Below are positions 1 to 11,552 of a stretch of DNA of 64,000 nucleotides, one piece after another. Position 1 is the first letter of the stretch. Each line of letters opens with the position of its first letter. The position numbers were made by a program, and so were the translations under genes. Origin of the DNA: Aulostomus chinensis (lineage: Eukaryota > Chordata > Actinopteri > Syngnathiformes > Aulostomidae); assembly GCA_037954235.1 (NCBI GenBank), contig JBBMOA010000007.1:18359501-18423500 (forward strand), given 5' to 3'. The notes under the pieces were generated by a model, which worked only from the letters and a program-made list of their open reading frames with translations, had not been told where the DNA came from and made no database searches.

Positions 1-1000
1 TGAGCACCGGAGGAAAGAAGGGCTTTTTGAGAATCCATCAACTGTAAATGCTTCATTCCATAATGTTGGTGTTTTCTTTCCCATTTTTTTCCATCCCAAT
101 TTTTAATTATATTATGTGGAGTGTGTGCTCTCTAAAAGTTAACACGGCGCTGTTTAATTGGAGTGATTTTACTCATAATTGCGTGATCCTCTCTACCACT
201 TTTGGCTTCCACTTTGTTTGAATAAGCAGGCTAATTTCAGAATCCATCATCAAAATTAATCAGTATGGTCTACTTAATATTGAAGTTCAACTGAGAAAAT
301 GTAAATGTGCTGCGAATAATGGGATTCTTCATAAACAACAAACACGCAACAGTGACGGCACCGGTTTGGGGAAACGTCTAATGCAACAATAGATGGAAGA
401 TAATTTTCCTCTCCTTTTAAAATGCCTTCATCAGATAAATAAAAACAGTGTGATCCTCCAGAGTGCCTGATCTTTTAAAGCAGTTCTGACTCCAACCCCC
501 CTGATGAAAGGCCCACACTAACATCAGGAGTCCAGAGCCTTTACTCTCTAACTTGAGGCAATTATGACACAGAGGAGATCTTTGCCTTCTGCACTCCAAA
601 AGAAGAAGAAAAAAGGCATCCTTTTTTTTTTTTTTCCAAGCTTAGTTGTAAAAATAAGGTTGCTCTCCTCAATTGCAGTCACCCCGTGCCCTTTGCAATA
701 GCAGCAAGGATGTATCGGAACAAGCCATGAGGCAAAACAAATCACTTGTGATTTGCAGAATTATAAAGATTTTAATAGCTGCAATGTTTCTCCCTCAGAT
801 TGGTCTTTATTTCCAGGAGTCAAAGTTTCCTGAGCGCCCCAGGCTTTTAAAAAGCAGTAATTGGCCAACAGAGAGACTTAGGATCTCCCAGAGTGATTGA
901 GTGTATTTGTTGCTATGAACTTGAGGGTATCACTCTAAAGATCACAGGTCCAGGCTGTGAGAGCCTGCAACTTGTCAAGCACATTTCTGTTTGCAGCCAC
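1..1000. promoter_or_regulatory. Unique non-coding DNA with two candidate CNE blocks
   Basis: No gene is visible. Bases 80-300 and 660-900 are mixed-composition, repeat-free stretches with TAATT-type homeodomain cores and an NFI half-site (TTGGC), while 600-640 is an A/T homopolymer patch. A 16-bp inverted repeat, AAATCAC-tt-GTGATTT, lies at 739-754. The CNE label is inferred from texture only. Confidence 0.3.
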
Positions 1001-1915
1001 AGAAGTCAGACTACTTTTCCATGCCGTTATGTTTCAAGTTTTAACATTTGTGGAACTTGACATTATTTTTTATGTTGTTGTTGTTTTGCTGTTTACTTAT
1101 GTTTCCAAATAATTCAGCATAAACTAAAGGGCTCTGCTTTGTGAACTTCTGCAGCCTGGAATTAATGCAGAGTTATTGTTATGACGAAGTCTACGACTGA
1201 CTGGCATTCGAGAAATGCAAAAGACGATCTTTTGAGTTGCATCAGTGATTTCTGTTGTCTTATTAAGAAACATTTGTGTGTTATTCTGTTTTTACCTGGC
1301 ATCGACTCAGCAATCTTTTTTCAAAAATGTACGCTACGTACATTTTTATTTCTAGTACAAACATGACAACTAAAGCTTTGTAGGACTGAACCATCAACTC
1401 AGCATGATATGCTGGAGAGAATCCACCATAAATATGAATTCAAACACAATCAGTATTGTACACAGCAGTATATCCTGTTTCAATTATGCCTCAAAATTCA
1501 GTGATATGTTCTTCTTTAGTTTGAAGTAGTTTAAGAAAGTCAAAAATAAAAGTTTCGAAGAGTTTTAAAATTTTGCAATTTTAGTCTCCTCCCATGGTAT
1601 ATATTATGCTGTTTTTATATCACAATTAGAAACTGGCAGTTTTTCCTTCATTGTTGAGTAATTATGCACTTAGATCCAGTGTTTGTGTCTTTTATACTCT
1701 CTAACTACTGCATGGTTTTGCTTCTCACACCTGCTGAATAACTCTCCTGTTGAAAGCATGTGCTTCGTAAAGGTTAGAAAAACAAGGCTGGCAGTAGCTA
1801 AGCTATATTAGGGAAATCCACCAGGGAGGCATAATCGAGTTTGACTCTCTACCGGTGGTCTCCTTGTTAGTGTTGTGAGTGTCAGAACTGCCAGTGCAGG
1901 TAGCTCAAATGCCAC
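1000..1915. other. AT-rich spacer
   Basis: A stretch rich in A and T with short T-runs and no coherent open frame. The only structured item is the hairpin at 1323-1347. I see no gene or transposon in it. Confidence 0.6.
1323..1347. repeat. Perfect inverted repeat (11-bp arms, 3-nt loop)
   Basis: AAAAATGTACG is followed by CTA and then its exact reverse complement CGTACATTTTT. It is short for a microRNA precursor and is more likely a chance or MITE-derived palindrome. The structure itself is read directly. Confidence 0.85.
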
Positions 1916-2140
1916 TTAAGGTTTTAGCTTCAGTGGCTTTTGGAAAGAAATGACCGTGACCTGTGTAGCTTGAGCCCACATCCCACACCCTTTCTGCCTG
2001 ACAGCCGCTCAATGGCAAGTGTCTGCCAGCATGCCGAGGGGAACGCTGCCAAGCAGCCGGAGATAGAGATGATTACCACAACCCTCTCTTCCTCCCAGCC
2101 TGCTCTCTGAAAACTGATACCTGCTAACAAACTGCTGTCA
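1915..2140. promoter_or_regulatory. Candidate CNE block
   Basis: Mixed-composition sequence with CpGs and no simple repeats, including several GCCAA/TGCC words typical of NFI half-sites. A minus-strand open frame of 66 codons crosses it but resembles no protein I know. Regulatory function is inferred. Confidence 0.3.
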
Positions 2141-2480
2141 ACATGTTAGCGAGGCAGAGTGTGAGAGTTATAGTGTGTGGAGAGAGGGGGAAAAAAGGGA
2201 GAAAAGAAGATGTCTGGGAGAGTCAACGTGAGGAGACCAAACAAGTTAGGATTAATGACATTGAAACGCATTTTCTCTCTTTCTTTTTCTCACCGTTCTC
2301 ACCGCGAACACTATTGTGGCGGACTCAAAGAATGTACTCACACACAGAGTGCTGATCAAATGATGAATGTCAGAAAATGTAGTCTCAAGGTCACTGGTCT
2401 TCAGGTTACTATCGCTCATCATACAAGACTGTAGAGCTACTGCTGCTGTAAGAATTGCTCGGGTAGGACCTTATTTACAA
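2140..2480. other. Purine-biased low-complexity spacer
   Basis: The first part (about 2160-2220) is G/A-rich, followed by a T/C stretch near 2275-2300. Short overlapping plus-strand frames here are products of the skewed composition. No gene is supported. Confidence 0.55.
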
Positions 2481-2950
2481 TAATAATTTGTTAAAATTAA
2501 TACTTCCTTGTCCAGAGTTGCTTTTTCAGGGTTTATTCTTTTAATGTAATTCTGCAAATATGTAAATCTCCTCAGACCTTTAGTCCAAATCACTTAGACT
2601 TTCCTGCTGGGAACAGAATGAATGCAGTTCTTCTAGAGAAAGTTTGAAATGTCACTGTTTTTGAATATATCCCCCACGGTGCCACTTTGGAGACTCACAA
2701 TTAAGTGAAATAAAGGGAAAATCACAGCTGACATATATTATTTTTTTTAATTGTTGCAGAGGGGGACAGGAAGCAGCATGGAGTAGCTTGAATCATCGGC
2801 AATTAGAATATCGCTGTGCTTAATTACAAAAGAATTTGATTGTCTGATTTTCAGCAGAAGAACTATTTTAGTTACTGTCTTAATACACATTTGTTTTTGA
2901 AGATTGGGAATAACAATTATGATAATATGCATCCCAGCATGAAATTATTT
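2480..2950. promoter_or_regulatory. Candidate CNE, homeodomain-rich
   Basis: Contains several TAAT-core words (CAATTAAGTG near 2700, GCAATTAG near 2799, CTTAATTAC near 2819) in otherwise unique sequence. Such clustering is typical of developmental enhancers but also arises by chance in AT-rich DNA. Confidence 0.32.
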
Positions 2951-3484
2951 TGTATGTCAAAGACAGAAAAAAAAAAAAACCCAAGCCAAAGAACAGGAGA
3001 GGCAATGCATATGTAGATTCTTGGGAAGAAAAAAAAGCCAATTAAAGATATTGTTACAATCGATTTTTTTTTTTTAAAGAAAAAAAAATCAGGGGAACTG
3101 CGGCTTTATTGAAGAGTATTGTGACAGGGTACTCAGTATGAATTTCTAAATTATGACCATTGTTCAGTTTTGATTTTTAACAGCCTCAGAAAAATAGTTA
3201 TTAAAATACTCACTGTCAGGTATTCATTTTTTAGTTGGAAGTTTTAGTACGGGTAAAAGTTTTCCTTTAATAAAAAGATGTAGTTGAAGTCTGTTATACA
3301 CTTTCAGAGGTTCTTCTTATTTGCTTTACTGGATTACTAAATGCCAAAATTAGCGGGGGGAGAAAAGGTAAAATAAATATTTGTGACAAAATCTTAATTT
3401 TCTTCAATATTTAGTCTCCAACTTTGCTGAGCAAACAAGATAAGTATTCCTCCTCCAAAAAAAAAAAAAAAAAATCAATTTCAA
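2950..3484. other. A/T homopolymer spacer
   Basis: Holds several A- and T-runs, including an imperfect hairpin of T-run and A-run at 3062-3089 and an 18-base A-run at 3457-3474. It has no coding potential. The A-run could be an old retroposed tail, but no body of a retroelement precedes it. Confidence 0.6.
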
Positions 3485-3890
3485 GAAGAGAAACAATGGA
3501 AACAAACCTAAGTGCTAGTTTGAACCAACCCCATAAGGCTTCCAGAGAAACCGCCGAGCCTAAGAAGCACTTTATTAGCCAGCAGGGGGGAGGGTCAGGA
3601 GGACCGGCCCTATCATTGATTGAGGTTGGAGGATGCATCCACAGCTGCACTTTCTCTAAATTTCTAAGAGTAAATATGCACCTTTGAAGTGGGGGGTGCC
3701 TAGGAGCACTCCTCTGCACAGATTGTGTGGGTTTCTGTGGGGAGCTGTAGTTACGGGAAAGATCAATGGACAGGGCATTAGGGGGAAGAGTACACTACAC
3801 TGTCCAGCCCTCCAGCCTACAGAACAGCTCAGCAGCTCCTCGATGGCCAGTATTATTGTGCTCAAGGCAGTTTAATTCTCCATGCTAGAC
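3484..3890. promoter_or_regulatory. Candidate CNE with SOX-like and CTCF-like words
   Basis: A repeat-free block of balanced composition. It opens with AACAATGG (3492-3499, SOX core) followed by an AAACAAAC forkhead-like word, and has CCAGCAGGGGGGAG near 3579, resembling part of a CTCF site. Open frames on both strands overlap here, which argues against either being real. Function is inferred. Confidence 0.35.
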
Positions 3891-4490
3891 AGAGAAAACC
3901 TTTCTGGCTGCAAAATGTATTGGAGAAAAAGATGAAATATGCTGTGAACTTTCTATACAACAAGAGTTTGGTTCACACTGTTCTGATACCACTTTTATCC
4001 ACATTCCAGGAGTATTTTACTCTGGAAATACATGTTTGTGGTCATTATGATTTTTTTATGGAGGAGCTCAACAACATAAATATGTGTTAAGTTCTTTTTT
4101 TTTAAACAATCAAATTACAGTTTTGACTGGAATAATTGACTGCATCCTTACTGACTGGAAAACTCTTCCATCCACTTTCTGAAAGGATGGAAAAACCCAT
4201 ATCCTGCTTATTGTGCGGCTGGATATGTGTACTTGTGGCTGGCTGCAAGTACATTAGACTGTGTGCTGAATACACAGATTCCATACTGTGGTTTGTAAAG
4301 ACTATTGAAAAGCCTTTTGGGGTTGCCACACTTCAAGATGAGATCTGTCCACTTGTGGTTTATACAGATATGCTATGTGATTGATGATTTTTAAACTTTT
4401 CCTCCTACTTATAAAATGTCTCAGACCCCTTAATGATAAATAGAATTAAATAAACACAATACTGTGTGAAGTTATATTTCAAAATATTAC
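3890..4490. promoter_or_regulatory. Unique sequence with two RUNX-type words
   Basis: TGTGGTTT occurs at 4287-4294 and again at 4354-4361 on the same strand, 67 bp apart. The surrounding 4100-4390 is non-repetitive. An 82-codon frame (4136-4384) spans it without recognisable protein character. Confidence 0.28.
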
Positions 4491-4990
4491 TACTGGTTAT
4501 GACAGTGCACAAACGTTTCACTTTTTTTTTGGGCAATTAATTTGTTAAGTACTGCTCTGCCCCGAGTGTCAGAGTGTGGAGTCCCTGCACTTCTAGGTGT
4601 TGCCAGGATTTGGCTCCACCAGACTAGGAGACACAGCCAAAGGGAGTTAGCATTTACAAGCCCTGTCACACTCCACAAAACAGCATGTCACTCAAGCGCA
4701 GCCTGTGTGGCATCTCTCTGGCATTAATGTAGACAATGACATCTTCCGACAGAGTGTTTATCTTCTACTGATGCTAAGCAACCGCAGCCTGTTTCCATCG
4801 AACGCCAGTTGCGGGGTTTTTTGCTGTCTGGCAAGTCCCCCCCCCATTCATCCCCTCAAGACTTATTGAATTCACTACAATGAATTTGCTGCTGCGCGGT
4901 GTCGCGTCTTTTAATCATTTAAGCTATCTTACTTCTTAACAGCAAGCCACTTCTAGACCGGCCTGACTGCTTCAGTATTCAATGCAAAGT
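4490..4990. promoter_or_regulatory. Candidate CNE block
   Basis: From about 4530 to 4960 the sequence is balanced, CpG-containing and free of repeats apart from a T-run (4521-4530) and a C-run (4838-4845). It is one of the denser unique blocks in the first 10 kb. No exon with credible splice sites was found. Confidence 0.33.
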
Positions 4991-5361
4991 CCAGTATGAG
5001 ATATTGCAGGAAGCATCATGTGTATGCAGGCAAGAATCTTCAGATCTGGGCCTCCAACAGTTGTTTACATATTTCCGCTGCAGTGTTCTTCACATTTCAC
5101 ATTTTTTCCTGCTGATTCTCTTCAGTGCCCCCCATTCCACCTCCCACCCTTTCACTCACACGCAACTTTTATATATCCAAGTATGTTCGGAGGATATAGA
5201 AACTTTTTTTTCAACGCTACCTACATGAACATTCCTCTTCACTAATTCATCTCAAGTTTAAATCTCTCAGAAGAGGGAAACCTGAGTTTGAAATAAATGC
5301 TGTTTTTGAGTGTAAATGTACTCTTTGCTGTATACGATGCACCAAAGGCTGTAAAATTTCC
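4990..5361. other. Spacer
   Basis: T/C-rich sequence in the middle and AT-rich sequence after 5200. Two overlapping plus-strand frames are compositional artefacts. Nothing specific is seen. Confidence 0.5.
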
Positions 5362-6090
5362 TATATGTTACTATATGCATCAGAGACTGATGATGGGTTC
5401 ATGAAGTGTATGGAGCTATCTTTAGAGGATTGATTTCCCATACTGCCACGCAGTTGGCTGCATTTATATTCCATGCCTATGGCTCTGTGACCCCTGGTTC
5501 TCCTTTGATGTGGCAGGCAGAAGCACAAACCAGGATGAGGCAGAGAGAGAGAGAAGGCTGAGGGATAGCAAAAGGTGAAACAGTCTACAATGGGAGGGAG
5601 GAAGAGATTTTTCTTGTGGTGCAGGTTTCGAGGAGGGATGAGAGGACGGGATGAGGGAGTGTAAAAAAGACGGGTCTGAGTTTTGCCGGTGCTGTGCGAA
5701 CCAATGAAGCCATCATCTGACAGTTCTCTGAGAGATTGTACCGAGGGCGGGTTATGGTGGGTGGGCAGAGAGGAAGCTAGGCTGAGAGAAAAGGGATTGG
5801 GTGATGGTGGGGGGTTGGGAGAGGGCACGATGGTGGCGCGAGCTGATAGAGACGTCAGCACCGCTTCAGTAATCTCTCGACGGCTGGCCGCAGTGAGGGG
5901 CCATCAGGGGCCCACAAGAGCAGAGGCATGATAGAGCAGACCACCCTGACAACACTAGCAGGGGGCCTGGCAGTATGGACAAATCAAAGCGGGAAGAAGT
6001 AATTTTTGAGAAATTACAGAAATCTCCATGGAAATTAGCATGAAACACTTTCTAATCTCTTGCTTTTCACCATGGACGATAGGGGTCAGT
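5361..6090. promoter_or_regulatory. Candidate CNE/insulator block, purine-rich core
   Basis: The first 180 bases and 5840-6060 are balanced and unique; 5540-5840 is G/A-rich. ACTAGCAGGGGGC (5954-5966) matches the CTCF core at all but one position, and ATCAAAG (5983-5989) is a TCF/LEF core. The 166-codon minus frame across this region is a low-complexity mirror of the purine tract. Function is inferred. Confidence 0.35.
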
Positions 6091-6650
6091 GCTTCAAGTT
6101 CTCCAGCCATTGCTTTCTCTTTCTCTCTCGCCCCATCCCTAATTTCATTATTCCCTCTTGATTTTCCCCCCTCTCCCTCCTGCTTTTTATGTATACTCAT
6201 TTTACAGCCTTGACACTCTGAAATAGCCCCACCCTCAGCTCATATTCTTCAACCATTCATTTGCTTGAACCCTTTTCATTGACCACAATTAAACGTTTAG
6301 ATTTCAAAGGCAAATCAAGGGAGAGCCAAGCCATGCCCTCAGAGTGACACAGGATCAAGCTGTTGGGTGCTTTGGAGCCTTAGATGAGGGTGAATCCCCC
6401 AAGATTTGTCCTCTGCACCCTTCCTTTTCGTTCTTGCTGTGTCTGTCAGAGCTGCAGAACACTGTTCAAATGAATGGGAGGAGTGGAGGCACCCCTAGGT
6501 GTGACCATGTGGTTATTGGTAATCAACAGCGTTTACAGCAATACAATGACACCCTGAGCCATAATTATTCTCATCACAATTGCTCTCGATTCCAACAATA
6601 TGGAACAAAAAAAACGCACTTAAAATAAAACGGTCGGCGGACCAGTTTTG
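6090..6650. promoter_or_regulatory. Pyrimidine-rich spacer followed by a small candidate CNE
   Basis: Positions 6090-6200 are T/C-rich. Positions 6500-6610 are unique and balanced with homeodomain-like words. No gene is seen. Confidence 0.28.
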
Positions 6651-7629
6651 TGGATGTATGCCAGAATTTAAACTTGTTCTACGGTCTGCTTGGGTCTTTT
6701 CATACTTTTGTTGGCACTTTGATGCCTTTTGATTTGATATGCACTGACCCTCCGAAAATTAGATCAATGCAGAGTGTTGGGAATTTTTCAGGTTCTCAAC
6801 CTTATTTCACAACTAAGTGTTTTTAGGGATTTCATCATGGCTTTATTTCACCGTTTGATTGCATTCAAATGTTTTACTCAGCAGTGGGTTGAGGTTTAAA
6901 CCCCAAAGTATTTATCATGGGTATCATTTTATAAAAGCTTTGGAGGATATTTTCATGCAGTCTACGAAATATAGTAAAAGTTGTAGGTTGTTGTTTTTTG
7001 TTTTCACCTTTTTTGCATCCATGGCAACCAGAGTGTTGTCCTCTGTCATGGTCATATCGTCAAACATTGTGCTAAACTGAGCTGTCCTTTCCTCCCCGTA
7101 ACACCACCGCAGAGGCTTTTGTTATTGTACTACATGTAATATTTATTACTCCCATGGCCAGACAGAGAAGAAAACTTATGTAAAACCTTGTGATTTTTAC
7201 AGAAAATACAGCTGAGAGGTAAAACATGAAATCTTACAATATACAGATACATGTGAGTTGTTATTTTTGGTTTTTAATTTTTGCTCAATGTTAAGTGTTC
7301 CCATTCTTTTTTGCTGTTAACCTGCAAAAATGAGTTTGCAGAAAATTCCGATCAGCCAGTATTTTACAAAAATGAACCTCAAGTCCTCTTGTACTGCAAT
7401 GTAGAAACTGAGTTACTCAAGTTCAGTTTATTTGAGTTGAACATTTTTATCAAGAATTTTGCTTTTTTTATTCAGTTCTTGTTAAGTTTTTTTCATTGTG
7501 ACATAAGAATGTTTAGAAAGTGTAATTACGGTGGTCTTGTCATTTTTGTCTTGACATGTTTGTGAAGGATTTTCCTGAGCTCACAGTGTCGGTTCAGTTC
7601 TACACATCTTGTTAAATCAACACAGGGCA

Positions 7630-7630
<1 letters not shown>
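6650..7630. other. AT-rich spacer
   Basis: T-rich sequence with scattered short frames, none showing domain-like content. It ends at the CA repeat. No transposon ends were recognised. Confidence 0.55.

Positions 7631-7695
<65 letters not shown>
7631..7695 (+). repeat. (CA)n microsatellite, 65 bp
   Basis: An uninterrupted run of CA dinucleotides. Perfect arrays of this length are usually polymorphic in fish populations. Confidence 0.97.
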
Positions 7696-7697
<2 letters not shown>

Positions 7698-7699
7698 AT

Positions 7700-7900
7700 T
7701 AATAAGTACAGTAGACAAGACAGAAATAATGGGCATTAGGTCTAAAATAGTGGCATTTGATTAGCATTACATTGTATGCTGATTCATGGAGAAGAGCTAT
7801 AGAGTAACACTGGCGGACTTAATTAAAGTGCTTGGAGACTTGGCACATTGCAGTGACAAGCGGTTGAAATTTGTGTAGGATATCGAAACCTTTCTAACCT
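7700..7900. promoter_or_regulatory. Small candidate CNE
   Basis: Unique sequence with ACTTAATTAAAGT (palindromic homeodomain-type word near 7818) and CATTTGATTAGC. It directly follows the CA repeat. The regulatory call is an inference. Confidence 0.28.
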
Positions 7901-8490
7901 CTAGTTAAACCTTTTCTTCCATTCTAACAGTTTGCCTTCTAATTAAGCTCCAGGGTTGGATTGTGTTGCGTTTTTTTTTTTTTTTTTTTAGTCATTCACA
8001 TGGATTTGCTACTATAGAAAATTTGTTTCTCAAGAGAAGAATATATGATTTTGTCTCACACATCACAACTATTGGTGTCAAAAACTATGAATTATGGCAC
8101 TTATTTGCTATATTTTGTGAATGCTTATTTACTATACATTTGTCTTATATTTTGTGTTTGAAATTCTGATACAATGTCAAAGTTGGTGAGATAATATTCT
8201 TATGAAGACGCAGATACTAAAACTTTCTCTTGGTATTATATTATTAATCATACGCATAAAATGGGTATTGTACAAAAAAAATACGGTCTAATATCCTGTG
8301 AGGCTTAGTATTCGTATGGATTATAGCAAGAAAAAAAACAGTTATAAAGTTTGAGACCTCATTTAACCTAGATAGTACGGACTTTTGGCAGGGGCCTGAG
8401 TGTACCTGCTCCTACTTGCGCTTCTACCGGTAATAGATAGATGGCACTGCATCCAAAGTAGAGCAAAGGGCTGGAGACTTCTCCCTACCA
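7900..8490. other. AT-rich spacer
   Basis: Contains a long T-run (7971-7989) and AT-rich sequence with no gene-like content. Confidence 0.55.
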
Positions 8491-8745
8491 TCTTTCAGGG
8501 TCTTACTCTCATTATCCATCCTAAAATTAACCTGTCAATTTATCAATCAACACCATCTTGAATTTTCTGCCTCCTGTTTAGCGACTATCATTGCAGCGAC
8601 GACGACATGCAGGAGGTGTGTGTTTATTAGTGTAGTCAATGAATGCATTATCACCTAAATGACTGCTATGAATCACAATTGCTGCCAGGCTGTTGATAAG
8701 AAGGTAAATACAGAGGCAATTTGATTTTAAAGTATATTTATCAGG
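8490..8745. promoter_or_regulatory. Candidate CNE block
   Basis: Unique balanced sequence containing ATCAATCAACA (PBX/HOX-like) and a GACGACGACA patch. It is flanked on both sides by AT-rich spacer, as expected for an isolated regulatory element. Unproven. Confidence 0.32.
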
Positions 8746-9530
8746 ATTTGTATTCTTTTATGAAAATAAGGTCAGGCAGAAAGTATTTCTGCTTTTGTTG
8801 CAAACCGTGTTTCTTAGAAGTACAAGCTGAAGCCAGTTTGTATTCGCGGTGCTTGCCGCCATCCTCAATAGAGGTAGAGATTAAATGACACGCTTGCATT
8901 TAATACAAGGATTAGATTAAAGAAATGCAAAATAAACATTTCATGAGAGTACCCACAAATAGAATGGAAAGCAATATCAATAATAAATAATGATAATAAA
9001 TATTAGTAGTACTACTAGTAGTGAGAATATTATTGTTGCTATTATAATTATTATTATTAACTTCAAAATTATTGTTCTTGTGGTTATTGCAAATAAACAC
9101 CATGCTAAAAGGGGGGAAAAAAATACTTGTCATAATTATAGCCACTGTTATTTGAAGAACAATTTTTTAAATTAATGTTAAATACATTTTCTCTTTTTCT
9201 TTTTTTTCCCTTCTGGTAATTTACAGGAACAGTTATTTCATTTACAATTAAGCACCAAAAAAAATATAATTTCAATTAATGATACAGAATTGTGCAGTCC
9301 GACCTCAAAATTAAAATCTAAAAATGTTTTCAAGGACATTGCACTCATTGCTTAATTCTTCTCTATTGACTTTGGAGTTAATGTTACATCTGCTGGTAGA
9401 AATATCTAAAGGGGACACAGATTGAAATATGTGTTTGCATGCTCAGCAGGCTACAGAGTTATAATAAGCACTGGGACATGTCTTTATCTCTAAATGGTTT
9501 AAAATGTGATAAGCAAAACTAGACCCTCAA
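8745..9530. other. AT-rich spacer with degenerate trinucleotide tract
   Basis: Positions 8975-9062 are an imperfect AAT/AGT-type trinucleotide tract, which produces the asparagine-rich frame on the minus strand. The remainder is AT-rich without recognisable features. Confidence 0.6.
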
Positions 9531-9850
9531 AAATCCCTACCAAGTGCAACCGCGGGTGGGGGACCTCAATTGCCTCCATTCATTTTTTTTTTCCGCCGGT
9601 GTTTTCTTCTTCTCTGCTCAGGTTATTAGCCACTACCTGACTGGATTGTCCAAAAATGGGAGGACGCGAACGGAACCAGATAGCGGTTGTGAATAGCGGG
9701 AGGGACTCTTCTTTTTCCAATTGTTGTTATTTGCAAATGGCCTTATTGTGTAGAGGTGTTGGAGAGGAGGGGGGCTCTGGCTATGGGAAAAAAATGGTGG
9801 TGAGTATTTTAAAATGCTGACCAAAAAAAAAAAAAAAACGAGAAAGGAAC
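9530..9850. promoter_or_regulatory. Candidate CNE block
   Basis: Unique sequence with CpGs and GC-rich words (9550-9810), interrupted by a T-run and closed by a 16-base A-run (9823-9838). The proline-rich minus-strand frame is a reflection of G-rich plus-strand sequence. Function is inferred. Confidence 0.3.
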
Positions 9851-10080
9851 ATAACATCTGGTAATTTGTTTCAGCAAGCTTAGCCTAATGATGTAAGCAG
9901 ATTACTTTCCAACAGAGCGGGAGAGGGGCATTCGTGGGTTTCTTTTCATTTTTTTTTTCTTTTTGTGCCCCTTATGGGTCTGCCCCATTAAAGACAGAGA
10001 CAGAAGCCACTGCCACACCACACAGTTAGTTCATATTGCTGACTCTTTGTATGCTCTTCTGTGCCATTTGGTAATTCTCA
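9850..10080. other. Short spacer
   Basis: Mixed sequence with a T-run near 9950. No gene or repeat family recognised. Confidence 0.5.
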
Positions 10081-10570
10081 CACTCAAGAAGTGGATTTTG
10101 ATCAGAAAATTGCTTGGCACACAGTAAGGGCTGGGGGCTTGTTTTTCAGCCTATTTTAGCACTTTAGAAGGGGAACCTCCCAGACTATCAGAGGTGGGAT
10201 GTAAGCCACTTGATGCTGTGGGTGCCCCTGGCCCGATTTGCTCGATCTCCTCAGAGAGCAGAGATCAGTGGTATGCCCAGATTGAAAGAGAGGGCAGGAA
10301 CCCCGGCTTGATGAAGGACACTGGCTCCCAGTCAATGTGTGGAGGAGACTGGAGGATGAAACACACCATTAAGACCAATTTAGAGTGTTGCTCTAAATTT
10401 CAGCAGGACTGATCGATCCTGACAGGAGGGCATCGTACCGCCTGCCAGATCACTTAAACCACTGCCCCCTTGTCTCACGTTGCTTAATGTCATGTCATTG
10501 GCTATCATTCCCAGTCGGACAGTGCGGTGCTGGATTTCGTTTCAATTACTACCTGTAAGATTACCTTTTT
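10080..10570. promoter_or_regulatory. Strong candidate CNE block
   Basis: Nearly 500 bp of balanced, repeat-free sequence with CpGs, and one of the least repeat-like blocks in the window. A 72-codon plus frame (10194-10412) lies inside, but I find no credible donor at its end and do not recognise it. It contains the hairpin at 10377-10399. A vertebrate alignment would decide. Confidence 0.38.
10377..10399. repeat. Perfect inverted repeat (9-bp arms, 5-nt loop)
   Basis: AATTTAGAG, loop TGTTG, then CTCTAAATT. It sits inside a candidate CNE, so it may be a palindromic binding site. Confidence 0.85.
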
Positions 10571-11160
10571 ATTTTTTACACATCAGTAATCAATGAGGAT
10601 TTTGATAATGATGTCATAATGCTAGCCCAGTATTGCATTCTGTTCTTTTTTCCTCAGTTCTTAATCCAAAGTGAAATCCTCTTGAGACGAGCTGTCGTGT
10701 TGGTTTATTGATTTTTTTCCCTTGCTCTGTGAACATTGGACAGAAACTTGAGAGGCAAGGTACAGGAAAGAGGCGATACCTTTCTCAAGGGTTTAACTGT
10801 TAGACATGCAGCTTACTTGATAATAGAACAATAATAGATCGACATAGTAGATAAGCTAAATCAACTCAAAGTGCCAATAAAATAAAACAAAATAAGATAA
10901 GATGGCCGAAATATGAGAAAATAAAATTATTGAGTGAGGAATAAAACCTGTTGAGATTTATAATAAAGCATAACAGCAACATGTAAAATAAAATGAACAT
11001 GTAAAGAGAAATCTTCCATATAGTATTAATTTTATTGTGTGTTTGGCACAACTTTAAAGCAACTGCTGCTTACATCTGCTGTGCGATACACAAGCTATAT
11101 GTTGTTGTGATTGCAGTGCTACTATCTTTCCGGTGCTGTGCTGCTGACATTTTATATGCC
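10570..11160. other. AT-rich spacer
   Basis: Includes an A-rich stretch with degenerate AAATAA/GATAA words (about 10860-11000), resembling a decayed simple repeat. No gene is seen. Confidence 0.55.
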
Positions 11161-11295
11161 GTCTATTTATTAGTTGGGATGTTCATTGAGGCAGCTCAGG
11201 TTAAGTATCTTGCTCGGTGTCTGATGGAGATATTGAACCTGCAGCCCTCTTGTCCCAAGTTCAGTTCCCTAACCACAACCAGTTTGCCCCTTTGA
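11160..11295 (+). mobile_element. Decayed interspersed repeat fragment
   Basis: The order of words resembles a common fish repeat: a CTCAGGTTAAGTATCTTGCTC-like segment, then TTGAACCTGCAGCCCTCTTG, then AGTTCCCTAACCACAACC near 11265-11282. The middle word also resembles a Pol III B box, suggesting a tRNA-related SINE or the tail of a LINE. The copy is diverged and both ends are unclear. The assignment is from memory of the repeat, not from a search. Confidence 0.5.
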
Positions 11296-11329
11296 AGGAT
11301 GAGGTCTCAGGAAGAGTGGTGCTATGTAC

Positions 11330-11500
11330 ACCACACAGACAGTGATCTATTCTGTGTCTGATATCATGTTGCTCCATGTCACTGACTGATGTTACCTGCA
11401 TCCCCCTGCGATGATTAGATCCATGACTGTGCCTACAGTTCCCCTTATAAAATCAGTTCCTTTCTCTTAACCCACGAGGCGCCAAGTCCTCTATCAGGGA
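11330..11500. promoter_or_regulatory. Small candidate CNE
   Basis: Balanced, unique sequence containing GATGATTAGATCC (homeodomain-like) and lying immediately before a GA repeat. Function is inferred. Confidence 0.28.
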
Positions 11501-11504
11501 GGAA

Positions 11505-11509
11505 AGAGA

Positions 11510-11549
<40 letters not shown>

Positions 11550-11552
11550 GAG
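11505..11552 (+). repeat. (GA)n microsatellite, nearly perfect
   Basis: A GA dinucleotide run with a few interruptions. On the minus strand it is a CT tract. Confidence 0.95.

Noticed and set aside
3457..3474. Poly-A tail of a processed pseudogene
   Set aside because: The sequence upstream is AT-rich spacer with no gene-like or retroelement content and no flanking duplication was seen.
5361..5861. 166-codon minus-strand frame, Ser/Pro-rich
   Set aside because: It mirrors the G/A-rich tract at 5540-5840; low complexity and no recognisable domain.
11195..11283. Functional tRNA gene suggested by a B-box-like word
   Set aside because: No cloverleaf arms or A box at the right distance; it fits a decayed interspersed repeat instead.
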